A stretch of DNA of 64,000 nucleotides, taken from contig NC_071355.1 of NCBI RefSeq assembly GCF_943734655.1, forward strand, positions 196,105,939 to 196,169,938, given 5' to 3'. Below are positions 11,181 through 21,888 of this stretch, in pieces (the first letter of the stretch is position 1; each line of letters opens with the position of its first letter). Under the pieces are notes generated by a model. It did no database searches. It saw nothing but the letters and a program-made list of their open reading frames with translations, and was not told the DNA's origin. This DNA comes from Sabethes cyaneus (Eukaryota > Arthropoda > Insecta > Diptera > Culicidae). A program made the translations under genes and the position numbers.

Positions 11181-12359
11181 CATTGGCGTAGCTAGAGGGG
11201 GTGCCTGGGGTACCAGGCGCCCTCCAGAATTCTGCAGGCCCCTCCAGAAATTTTCCTCATTGGAATTGGAAGCCGGGAAAAAACTCAGTGTATATATTCC
11301 CGTTGTGTAGATATTTTCTTTTTCACTAGGCATTGCAAAAGCGTAGTTGTCATCGTCGTCAGTAGCTTAGTAGCCACCCCGGCTCATGCTGTTTCAAGCG
11401 TTCGTCTCCATTCAACTACATCTTGGGCCACTCGTCGCAAATTTCATACTCACAGAAGTCGCAAATCACTTTCGACCTGGTCGAGACATCACGTTGAGCC
11501 TCCCTGTTCCTGATGCTGGTGCAGTAGTTAAAGAGAACTATTTTCGTCGCACTGTAGCCTACTGACTTTCGCCAGATGACGATGGCAATCTCTCCAAACA
11601 GAGCTTGTAGCTCATGATTCATACGTCTCCGTTACTCTCAGCTTTCAGTTTGTACTCCGCCAAATATGGTCCGCAGTACCTTCCGCTCGAAAATAGCGTA
11701 TGCCTAGCGCTTTGCGAAGGGCTAAGGAAGCCTAATTTCCCGCTTAAATGCGCAACTAGATCTTCTTGCTAGTGTTGTTGCCCGTGTGCACCAGCAATCC
11801 CAAATACACGAACCCATCTGCCACTTCTAGTTCGTCGCCATCAACAGTTACCGTCCGCGAGAGGCACGCGTTTGTTTCCTTCGAGTATTTGGTCTTGGCC
11901 GCATTTGTGTTTAGAACACTCGTCCTAGATTCCGATTTCGTCGGATCACCCCTTCAAGTGCGATGTTGAATAGCATGCAAAATAAGTCGTCATCTTGTCC
12001 CAACTTTCGCCGCGTCTCAAAGTAACTCGAAAGTATCCCCGAGATGCACACGAAACACAACACTCTCTCCAATGTAGCAAAACTCAGTTGCATCAGTTTA
12101 TTCGGAAAACCGTGTTCGTGCATTATCTGCCATAGCTGGTCTCGATTGACTGTATCGTATGTTGCTTTGAAATCAATAAACATGTGATGCGCGAACAGGT
12201 TGTACTCCCGACATATCTGGTAATTGCGTGGACCCTCATCAAGCACGGCTGGTATTTCCCTACAATACCTTGAGCTATCAATACCTTGTGCATAATCAAA
12301 ATTTTTTTGGAAGGCACCCCCTAGGCCCCCTCCAGGGAAAGTTCCTAGCTACGCCAATG
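11181..12359. mobile_element. hAT-type element carrying a LINE fragment
   Basis: The terminal inverted repeats are a perfect 15 bp, CATTGGCGTAGCTAG at 11181-11195 and its complement at 12345-12359, followed by imperfect extension (GAGGGGG...GGTGCC). The flanks are an exact 8-bp duplication AGTATGGT at 11173-11180 and 12360-12367, the hAT signature. No transposase is present. Most of the interior (11330-12290) is an antisense LINE fragment, so the element either acquired this fragment or was hit by it later. The target lies in the duplicated flank of the R1 insertion, so the hAT insertion is the later event. Confidence 0.85.
11330..12290 (-). pseudogene. LINE RT fragment inside the hAT element
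   Basis: The minus strand shows reverse-transcriptase segments: AHHMFIDFKATYDTVNRDQL near 12205-12146, SGILSSYFETRRKLGQDDDL, then CMLFNIALEGVI near 11965, a region resembling GDELEVVDEFVYLG near 11835-11795, and KVLRTIFGGVQ followed by RRMNHELQALFGE near 11690-11590. The catalytic FADD region is deleted and there are frameshifts and stops. It resembles the LINE remnant at 43500-44565 more than the RTE copies. Confidence 0.7.
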
Positions 12360-12575
12360 AGTATGGTGGTCTACGGGGATGAGTTCGAGGTGGTGGACGA
12401 ATTTGTATACCCCGGGCCGTGGTTGACGTTGAAAAACAACCGACCGGTTGGGCACGAAGCGTGGACAATGCTCGACGGGGACCTTAATGCACTGGCCGTT
12501 TTTGAACGTCTTGTGCTTAGGACCATTTTTGGCGGTGTGAGAACGGTATTTAGAGGAGAAGTACCCAAGTAGCAC

Positions 12576-15239
12576 ACTTTAGGTCCATTTAGTCCCTTAT
12601 GTCATGGAACATGTGTGTCAAGTTTGATGAAGAATTGTCCAGGCGTTTCGGAGTTATGTCCTCTTAGATTGCATAATTTATAAATATGAACTCTGATTTA
12701 CTCGTTCGCTTATTAACAATATTCCACTTTCCTCGGTAACATGTAAAGATGCAGACAATTTGTGAAAGCTGACATTCCTTCCCTGAACTGCTACATCATC
12801 ATCATCAACATCTGTGCATTACCAGGACCTCCATCTTGAATATTAAAAAATTGATGTTTGTTAATGTTAAAATGATGTGTTATTAATTTATTTCTTTTGG
12901 ACCACTTCAATGCCAAGCAATATTTTTTGGATCAAGAAGTGTTTTACATGAAACAATTTAAACTATTATAATTTAACCCATTATTACTCGGTGTATCATT
13001 AAAATTACATAAAAACATAAAGAAATGAGAACTGTAATTGGGGCTAAGATGATCAGTTGAAAATTAAAAACAGTAAGCTACTGTCTTCGTTGAAATGCCC
13101 AAGGTTTAATAATTTCTACTGGCAACAATGAATTAGCGTGTGCTAGAAGTACTTCAATCTTCATAAAGTTTTTTTTTGCAGGCAGTACACATCGTAAACA
13201 CACAGACCTAGCCCATTACGAAGCAAAAATATGCATCGGATCATCAAAGAATTTATTGAGTGCTAATGCGCCATTAACATTTTCTACATAAAATATGAAA
13301 AGTGTTTAAAAAATAGCGTATCTCAATCAAAGCTCACCCATTTGATCGCGTCGCGTCGCCGGGGACGACAGCGCGCCGACAAATGTGATTAAAGTAACGT
13401 GTAGCTTAGATTCTCCTCACACGCAACCCTGTGAAGCTGTTCGATGGTCCACCAAGAACTGCAAGCCATTCCTCCGTGTTCAGGGTAATTATTTTCAGAA
13501 GCAATGGGCTGACCTTTTCCACGACGATCATCAACCAGCCGCCGGTGGCGATCGCAGGAGGACATTTTCCACAGTCGTCATCGCCGACGACGGACAGCCC
13601 CGCCACCGATAGGATTTTGCGACGCATCTTCAATTTTTCTTGCACGCGTTGCGCATTTACCGAACCGAACAAACTCGCGTCTGACACTAATCCTTTAATC
13701 CGGTACACGAGGGTCTCTTTTCAGGGTGTCTTTTTGCAAGCTGCTTCTTAAGATGTCACAATAATATTGATGAGCTTAACGATGTTGTGATCGTTGCCTA
13801 ATATTCTAATTTCCTAACCAAAGCAGAAAACCGACCAGACCGTCGCGTCCGCGCGCTCGAAGGGTAGGCTACAGAATCGTTCGTAGTCCTATTCACGCAA
13901 GGTTGCCTGATCGGATCCGTTTGTGCGAGAGCTGGTTCAGCGGTACCGCCACTCGGCAGCTGTCTCCAAGCAAGAGGTGTAAATATTCATACCAAATGGT
14001 ACTTGAGTGCGGCTCTCGAACGGTATAAGCTTCTTTTCTAATGGCTCGTGCGATTGCTCAATCGCAGCATACACCCCTCCCAAGCCGGTGGGTTTGAATG
14101 TTTGTACGACAAACGCATTTTTTTCAAATAACATGAAATTGTCAGGGCTGATTTTGCGATTTTGTATTTGGCTCATTCTTTGACCGTTCCGCGAGACCGC
14201 TAAATAACATCTAATTGTGCCGATTTTCAATCATTTTTCATCCCATACAATCCCTAAACTGACTATCAAATTTGATTAACTAAAATCTTTACAAATTAAG
14301 CCTTCAACACGTGCTTTGACAGTAACCGTTCCGAAGTCTGATAAAGTGATGCGAACTTTTCCAACAGGAAATTCAGCGTAGTTGTTTCTTCGAGCGTAAA
14401 AATGCTAAAAATCTTTTATGATCCCATCGAGATCACAATCAGATCGTTTCAAGAGTTCCTCGCACAGATCCAATCGTGGACGGGTGAGGAGTATTGGCAT
14501 GCTTCGGGGCTACCGTCGAACATTTCGGTGCCGCATCTTAATGGCCTATTGTATGCTTAGTGAACTGCTTTCTACGGTCGGCTGAAACAAATTTGCGATA
14601 CCAATCGTACAAAAGATCGCAAAAACGACGAGCAGAAGCAGTCTAGTATGGTGCTCAATTTTGTGCGAATTTGAGACCTCTTTGTTTCATTTGGGCGACT
14701 TAGGGAACCCCGAAGAAACTAGATCGATAGTTGGGTGTGTGGCTGCAATAACCAGAGTTGACCATTGCGTGAAACGGAAACTGTTTCGCAAAAAGTATGT
14801 CGAGCAATGAGAACTTTTTGCGATATTAACAACCATTACGGAAATTAAATGCATTTTTGCAACAAGTCCAGTCGGTCGAGTGTCTCTTACGATGTGGTGG
14901 TTGCGCTGTTCAATGGAATCGTAAAGCAACACGTGCCGCAAACAGATTGAATGGAATGTGGACTGTAAGGAAGCAATGACCTAGTGCTGCTGGGAACCAA
15001 ACAGACCATAACCGCATTCAAGGTAAAATTCACTCCGCACTGGAGGATCCGCTCTTTGACGCAAAATGGCAATTAAACTGGAGAGTGACGGATATGGTTC
15101 CATAAAATCTACTGAACTTTACAGTTGTTTCGTCGAAATAATAAGCCGTTTTCGCATTTTGTGAGTAATAGTTTCTCCAAGGCGATAGGGAGATAGTGAT
15201 CTCCAGATGCTACTAAGACACTCAACTAGCGAACTTAAC
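12576..15239. other. No recognised gene
   Basis: Largely AT-rich up to 13300, then mixed composition to 15110. Short open frames around 13385-13750 and 14400-15070 were read in all frames and match no family that can be named. The more GC-rich 14400-15110 block could be an old retroelement gag-like relic, but no motif supports this. Confidence 0.4.
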
Positions 15240-16262
15240 CCCTTTAAGGTCTACATCATATTTTGCGCTGCAAAATTTACTAAAATGGTCGAAACTTTTT
15301 ATCTTTCAATATTTTTTCACCAGAACAGAGTACATACAGCCCTTTTAAAAGAATGAATATGTTGAAAAGAAATTAGCTCAAATTATCCCTGCGACTGCTT
15401 CTAAGGACAGAAAATACCGAAAAGAAAAGAGTCGCGGTTTAAGTGCAGACTCACTATAAAATGTGTTCTAAAGACCAAAAAAGGTAGGAAATAAAATGTT
15501 ACCAAGTTAAGCTCAGTATCATTCTAAAACGTTTCTAAATGTAAGAAAAGGCATGAATGTGATTAAAATTATGCTCAGAATAGCTAAAAATGCCTCTAGA
15601 GTTCTGAATAGCCCTAAGAAAACGATCTCAAATTAAGTGCAGACTCACTAAAAATGTTTCTGAAAGCTAGAGACCGAAAAGTAAAGTCCAAATTCCAAAA
15701 CAGATTCCAAATTAAACGCAGAATTTGTCTAAAAAAGCATCTTAAGTCTATAGGCTAAAAAGAAAACGATCCTAAATTGAGCTCAGATTCCCTGAAACTG
15801 TTTCTAAGAACAGAAAAGTTCGAAAACAAAGCTAAGAATGGCTAAAAACGCTCTTTAAGAGCTGAATAGACCAAAAAGGCCTGAATACTAAAGGCCCAAA
15901 AAATTAATCCCAAAGTAAGGGCGTAAAGTCACCGTAAGTATAACGTACCTAAATGTCAGAAAAGGTCTAAAATATTCATAAATTAAACGCAGGATCGCTG
16001 TAAAACGCTTCTAAAGGTCAGAATACGCTCTTTTCAGACCAAAACAGTTAAAAACCCTGAAAAGGCAGAACAGAATATTATTCCAAATTAAACTCAAAAT
16101 TGGACATTAACAATTCTTAATCCAGCAAAGGATTGAAAGAAGATTATCCTAAATTAAACGCAGAAAAGGCCGAAAAAGGTCAAAACAGGAAGTGATTCCA
16201 ACATAAGCTGGCAATTGCTGAAAATCGTTTCTAAATGCCAAAAATCTAATTAAAGTTAGAAT
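15240..16262. repeat. Degenerate A-rich tandem array, left part
   Basis: Diverged repeats at roughly 70-80 bp return to phrases such as AAATTAAGCTCAGA, CACTAAAAATGTTTCTAAA and AGAAAAGGTC. No reading frame is preserved. The array continues beyond the minus-strand RTE insertion at about 20720-20960: the phrase AAAAGGCCGAAAAAGGTCAA occurs at both edges (about 16163 and 20727), with some 80 bp of near identity. Confidence 0.7.
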
Positions 16263-17488
16263 AGCTGGAAAACTCTTCCTACTTAACTGACTTAACGTCT
16301 TATGACAAGATCTGCGCAGTATAATTTCTCCATCAACTTCGATCCATGGCAGCTGGTCTCCAGTTCCGCGAACTCGCTAAATCTCACTTCGTAGTGTTCC
16401 TACCGCATTCGATGCGAAAACTATTTTTGCAGAATAGTTGTCCGGCATTCTACCAATATGTCCTTCCCCACGGATCCGTCCAGCTTTAACCACTTTCTGA
16501 ATACTGGGTTCGCCGTAGCGCACGAGCTCGTGGTTAATTTTTCGTGGTTTTTTTGCATTCCGCCAAAGATGGTTCTTAGCACCCGCCGATCGCAAACTCC
16601 GAGTGCTCGAAGGTCCTCTTCTAGCAGTGTCAACGTTTCGTGCCCGTAGAGGACAACCGGTCTAATTAGTGTCTTGTACAGTGTGCACTTTGTACGGGGG
16701 CTCAGATTGTTCGACCACAAGTGTCTGTGGAGTCCGTAGAAGGCTCAACTTCCGCTGATAATACACCTTTTAATCTTACGGCTGGTATTTCCTAGTCGAA
16801 GTTTCCTGCGAGATTCGAATGGGTCTGACAATCCACTCGAGATTCTCACACAGCACTGGATCCCATCCATAGTACCATGATAAGTCTAGTAAGCTTATCC
16901 GAGAAGCCGTTTTCGTCCAAAATTTTCCGTAGCTCTTATCGGTTTACACTATCATATGCGGCTTTGAAATCTATGAACAGGTGATGCGTGAGGACTCGGA
17001 ATTCGCGGCACTTCTGGAGGATCTGCCGCAGGGTCCATTTTAGACCGACCCTCCGTGAAGCCGGCCGGGTAACTTCCCACAAATCTTCTGGCTATTGACG
17101 ATAGTCGATGGAAAATAACTTGGGACAGCACTTTGTAGGCGGCATTCAGAATAGTGATCGCTCGGTAGTTCTCATAATCCAGCTTATCGCCTTTCTTGTA
17201 GATAGGGCAGATAACCCCGTCTTTCCACTCCTCCGGTAGTCGTTCCGTATCCGAAATATTGATAATCAGTTGATGCAGTCAGCCGGCCAACTTGTCCGGG
17301 CCCATTTTATAATAAGTTCCGCTCCAATGCCATCATTTCCCGCTGCTTTGTTGTTCTTTAGCCGCTGGATGGCTCGTTTAACTTCTCTTATCGATGGGGG
17401 TGGCACATCAACGGCATGCACGCCATTCAGGTGTTCATCGTAGTGCTGTTTCCACCTTTCGATCACCGTACGATCGTCAGTCAACATA

Positions 17489-19695
17489 GGGGAATTGTGT
17501 ATAACGTGCCCCCCCTGGCCAATGCGCCTCCCTTCGTTTTTCGCTAAACAAGCTAAATCAAAATGCAAAACCACCCAGAAACCATAGTATTTGATGGAAC
17601 TAGCCTATTATGCAAGTATGACAGTTGTCACATGCTGTAAAAACAAAAATAAATTTGTTTTTGAGCAGCTTCCGATGTAACTTTTGGCGTCATTTCCATA
17701 AGCTATTTTCTTGTCAAAATCTGTAAATAACCGGTTGTTGCGATTCGATTGCGTAAAGTGAACTTCAAAAAGACATCCCTGCCAAAAATAATGGTATGAA
17801 ACGCTTGATTTGCTTAAGAATTTAATATTTTTTCAAATAAGTAAAAGCAGGCCAATATGCCCCACGTGCGGTGGTGCACTTTGCCCCCCTTGCAAATGTG
17901 GCTATAAACATAGGTAAACAGATCTAAGTTGAAGCCAATTGCCATTATTTAATTCAATTAGTACTGTAGAGTAACCGTGGTGGGAATAATTTATTACCAA
18001 CGTCCAAATTCTAGGTAATTCAACTACCCGGTACAAAATGCCACAGCTGCAGTATGCAGAAAAGAAAAAGTTCTGGTGCACCCATGCAGAAAAGAAAAAG
18101 TGCACCAGAAGGCCGAAACTAGGTTTATTCAGAGGTGGGCACCGCTAACCGAAATTTTAGCTTCGCTAACAGCTAATCCGCTAATTCAAAACGTTAGCTT
18201 CGATAACCGCTAACCGCTAAATTAACCAAAAATGTAGCGGAAGCTAACGCTAACCGCTAACCGCTAAATTGGTCAGAAACCAGTGCAAATTTAACAATAT
18301 TTTGGAAACTTTTGTAAAAGATTTTTTAAATAATATATTTTCTGGATCGCCAAAAAACATTACATTTTCGTTTACAAATATTTGCTCTACTACATGCTTG
18401 CTTCCTGAGATATGAATTATCAAAGTGGTACAGGAATTCTCCAAATAAGGCAATGGGTGGTGCTGTACGCCCACCGCGATTTCTCAGCGATCTATCGATC
18501 AACAAAACTGACTTTTGGTATATTGTTAGAGCCCGTTATAAGCTTGTTAACTATCAAACACCAACTAAATTGATTACGATGAAACTGGGAAAATGCAGTG
18601 GGCGTGTAGCTCACTTCACCGCCTTATTCTGTTTATGAATATTTTAGGAAAGGAATTTTTTTGTCATCACTCAGAAATATAAAATAATATCGTGAAATTT
18701 TAAACCCCTTCAAGCACACATTTATCAGTATGTGAAACAAGAAAAATATATTGGGGAAATTTTCCATAAGGTAGTGCATAGTTTTTCTAAGCTTGCTTTT
18801 GAATTTTTCGCTTCCATGGTAAATTTTGTGAAAAACTTTGTTCCAGATAACAATTCTGCTGGATTGTTGAGAAAACTTTGTTACGTTTTTTATAATATTT
18901 TTTCAATGATGCTTGGCTTAAGGCTTATGAATTTTTGAAGTAATTTATGTGATGTAAGTGAAGTGAATAAATCGAAGAATTTCTCTTGATATTTTTCGAG
19001 AATATAGGTGATCTTGAATTTTTTAAATATTGATTTAGTTCGAGAGTATATTAACCATGCTCGCGTACAAAACTTTATGAAGTTTTGGGATATTTCGATC
19101 CAGATCTGTGCGATTGATAGATAATAACTAAGTAGTTGAATTAAAAGAAAATTTTCATATTTCTCAACAATTTTCATCTTGCTAAAAAAAAGTTAGCGGT
19201 CTATTTAGCGGCACATACATTTAGCGGAAGCTAACAAAAACGCTAAAAGTTTTAAAAATTAGCGAAAACGCTAACCGCTAACCAAAATGTTAGCTGAGCT
19301 AATTAGCTGTTAGCGGATTAGCGGAATTCTGCCCACCTCTGGGTTTATTTTATATAAAATAACGATATTTTGCAAAACAAAGGAAATAGTTTTACTTTCT
19401 ACAAAATAGAGTTGGTTTGTCACTGGCAGAAATACTCAAATTACCGCATTGGGCATATTATACCGCAGGTGGGGCATTTTACCCCGCGCAGACGAGAAAC
19501 ACAACATTTAGGTGCTTTTATTAAATAATTCCTAGCATGTTTATTCCACAATACTAAATGAAATAAACAATTGCAATTGGTTGTCAATTTAAATACCAAC
19601 ATATATACGTAGTTGTAACGTTAATTTGGGGAAGTATAACGGAGATATATCCATTTATTCTTAGGGGGGGGGGGGGCACATTATACACATTTCCC
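17489..19695. mobile_element. TA-duplicating TIR element inside the RTE
   Basis: The left end GGGGAATTGTGTATAACGTG and the right end read inward on the other strand, GGGAAATGTGTATAATGTGC, form an inverted repeat that runs into poly-C. TA duplications lie at 17487-17488 and 19696-19697. Subterminal inverted segments repeat the motif TGCCCCAC (about 17858 and 19470). No transposase is present. Without the nested hAT MITE it is about 1 kb. The terminal design TA-GGG resembles the elements at 2217-4232 and 57826-58748. Confidence 0.8.
18130..19341. mobile_element. hAT MITE nested in the TA element
   Basis: The ends CAGAGGTGGGCA (18130) and TGCCCACCTCTG (ending 19341) are the classic hAT terminus. 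They are flanked by an exact 8-bp duplication GGTTTATT at 18122-18129 and 19342-19349. Subterminal DNA at both ends is packed with CGCTAACCGCTAA-type units in inverted orientation (about 18146-18270 and 19190-19325), a common arrangement for transposase-binding repeats. The middle is AT-rich and non-coding. Confidence 0.9.
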
Positions 19696-20719
19696 TACCT
19701 CCATCTTTATCTCTGCACATTTCGGCCCGCGGCACAAAGCCTTTGCGAGATTCGTTGAGTCTCTGATAGAACTTCCGCTTGTCGTGATAGCGGTACAGCT
19801 GCTCGAGTCAGAGCACTCCTTCTCCTGGAAGAGTCGAGTTTGCTGTCTCCGCTTCTGTTTGTACCGTTCCACAGTGACGGTTTGCTCTACGCAGCATTTG
19901 TACTCGCGCTGCGTGCTTCTCAACCTGACATTTCTCGTTAAACCATTCGTTTCGTCGATGGTCGGTGCCAGTGCCACACGGCCTAGAACGTTTTCCGCTA
20001 CGCTGTTAATTGCTGTTTTCACGCCACGTTTTCACGTTTTCATCCAGCTCTCCCTCTTCCGGCAGCGCAGTTTCGAGCGATAACGCGTAGTTTTCGGCGA
20101 CATCCGGTTGCTTCAGTCGCGCTAGATTGTACCGTGGCGGACGCCGGTATCGTATGTTGTTTACAACAGATAGTTTTTGACGTATCCTTACCATCACTAG
20201 TCAGTGATCCGAATTAATGTTAGCGCCCGGATAGGTTCTGACGTCGATAATGGCTGAAAGGTGCCGACCATCTATCAGAACGTGGTCGATTTGAGGTTCC
20301 GTTAGCTTGGGTGATCTCCAGGTGTACCGATGGCAGAGGTTATGCTGGAAGAAGGTATTACGTATGGTCATGTTCTTGGAGCCGGTGAAGTCTTAGGCTG
20401 TTTTCGTTGGTTTGCGGGTGTGAGCTGAACCGTGCAATCACCGGTTTGAGTTCCTCCTCCTGACCAACCTGAGCATTACAGTTCCCGTTGATGATGTTGA
20501 CATCGTGTTTTTAGCAGCGGTCGTATTCGCGCTCCACCTGCGTGTAATATTCGTCTTTGTCATCATCGGTACTTCCGAGGTGAGGGCTGCGCACATCAAT
20601 TTTGCTAATATTAAAGAATACGCCCTTGATTCTTAATCTGCACATTCGGGATTGATCGGCCGCTGCCCGATCACCCGCTTCTGCATCTCGCCCATCACCT
20701 TAGACACTTCAACACATCA

Positions 20720-20960
20720 ATTTAGAAAAGGCCGAAAAAGGTCAAAACAGGCAGTGATTCCAATATAAGCTGGCAATCGCTGAAAAACGTTTCTAAACGC
20801 CAAAAGGTCGAAAAGGAAAATAATAGGAAATCAAATTAAACGGAAAAGGTTGACAACGAAATCGATTGAAAATGCAAAATAGACGTTAGGAGCTCCTAAA
20901 AGGTCGAAAGGAAAATTAACCAAAATTAAGCAATTATTGAAAAGTGCTTCCATAGGGTAG
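20720..20960. repeat. Degenerate A-rich tandem array, right part
   Basis: This continues the array of 15240-16262 after the minus-strand RTE. It shares AAAAGGCCGAAAAAGGTCAA and GCTGAAAAACGTTTCTAAA with the left part and decays toward 20960. Confidence 0.65.
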
Positions 20961-21874
20961 TAAAGGTCGGCCAAAGCCTAACTAGAAGCATGCAACGGTG
21001 GGAAACAAGAGGTTTTATTGATTTCTAACTAATTTTTTTAGGTGTGGAAAGTAAAGTACTGAATGTGTTACGAATTCACAGTAATTATTCTTTCGTATAA
21101 AGCTTAAACGCATTTTCAGCGATATTATTGAACTCCGATCGTCAATGGTCGCTGCAGTTGATGATTCAATTAGTTATTACGAACTCAGCGAGAAATGAAA
21201 TGCCCTGCAGCTGTAAATTGTCCAATTGACTTTGTAACAGCCGCGGTTTTACGGTCTTAAGCTGCTAAAAATGATCTCAAAATCGTAAATTGTTTTTAAG
21301 AGGCAATAAGAAAATTTTCTTGCAGCAAGGTGAGTTTCACAGTAAAAGCCGATACGCAATTTTGTTTGCTGTAATTGTTCATAACAAGCATTTATATTCC
21401 GCTAGTAACTTCGCTCACCGTAAATCATTAGTGCGTTTATTACCATAAATTTTTGTGGTCTTTGGAGAATCCCACTTTAACGAACATTGCAGAACAGGGT
21501 GATGAGTGTAAAACTAGAGTAATAAAAGCCCAAAATTAGGGTAGCATGCCAGTAATGACCCAACCACAGACGTAACACTGAAGTCCTGTTCCATTGCCAA
21601 CAAAAAGTAATCATTTCAAATTTCTATTTAACCCAAACTCAAGCAATAGTCGTTGTGCAAGAACGCCGATCGCTTATGCTGATGCTATGAAGTAATTTGC
21701 GGTTTCGTCACTAACAAGAATGACATTAACTGGGGCTCGTTTATGTGGGAGTGAGACGGGAGCAAAGAGTGGAGGAGAGGATCCGGGAGTTTGAAATTTG
21801 ATGTTGTTAATATTATTCCTACCGCAAACAGCCTCAGTGAGTGCCCCAGCTAATGTCGAAAAATTATTATATGT
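20961..21874. other. Intergenic, target region of the young RTE
   Basis: AT-rich DNA without a recognised gene or element. It contains the pre-insertion copy of the target duplication at its right border (21875-21888). Confidence 0.5.
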
Positions 21875-21888
21875 GTGCGTGGTGGAAT

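Larger units (their letters stand above)
8085..12575 (+). pseudogene. Decayed RTE-type LINE copy 1, twice interrupted
   Basis: A LINE polyprotein relic in several frames. Apurinic-endonuclease motifs are visible (KFDIVALQE near 8450; DVKIVIGDFNAQVGQEE near 8645-8695; LIDFAASKNMTIRSTFF near 8757-8808). The linker reads NEAPLEDCWDSI near 9135-9180. RT parts include THHLFIDFKVAYDTIDCEEL near 9940-9995 and LRQGDSISCLLFN near 10128-10165. After two insertions (10416-11165 and 11181-12359) it resumes at 12368 as GDEFEVVDEFVY and runs to VLRTIFGGV and a stop near 12570. Relative to the intact-frame copy at 21890-24007 it has lost blocks near 9880 and 12440. The 5' UTR is about 8085-8340. It is non-functional. 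Confidence 0.8.
16265..20712 (-). pseudogene. Decayed RTE-type LINE (minus), split by a TA element
   Basis: The 5' half at 20712-19698 holds endonuclease remnants (NAQVGQEEEL near 20470), the linker KQPDVAENYALSLETALPEE near 20115-20056 and RKGFVPRAEMCRDKDG near 19745-19700. The 3' half at 17486-16265 holds LTDDRTVIERWKQHYDEHLN, RLKNNKAAGNDGIGAELI, THHLFIDFKAAYDSVN near 16985, then C-terminal LYKTLIRPVVLYGHET near 16680-16630. Removing the TA element and one TA rejoins the frame across KDG/GM/LTDD, as in the intact-frame copy. The core RT block with FADD is deleted near 16800-16860. The 3' end near 16270-16290 resembles the TAAG-type tail of the family. Confidence 0.8.

Noticed and set aside
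14400..15110. Gag-like or endogenous viral coding relic
   Set aside because: No conserved motif was found in any frame; composition alone is not enough.
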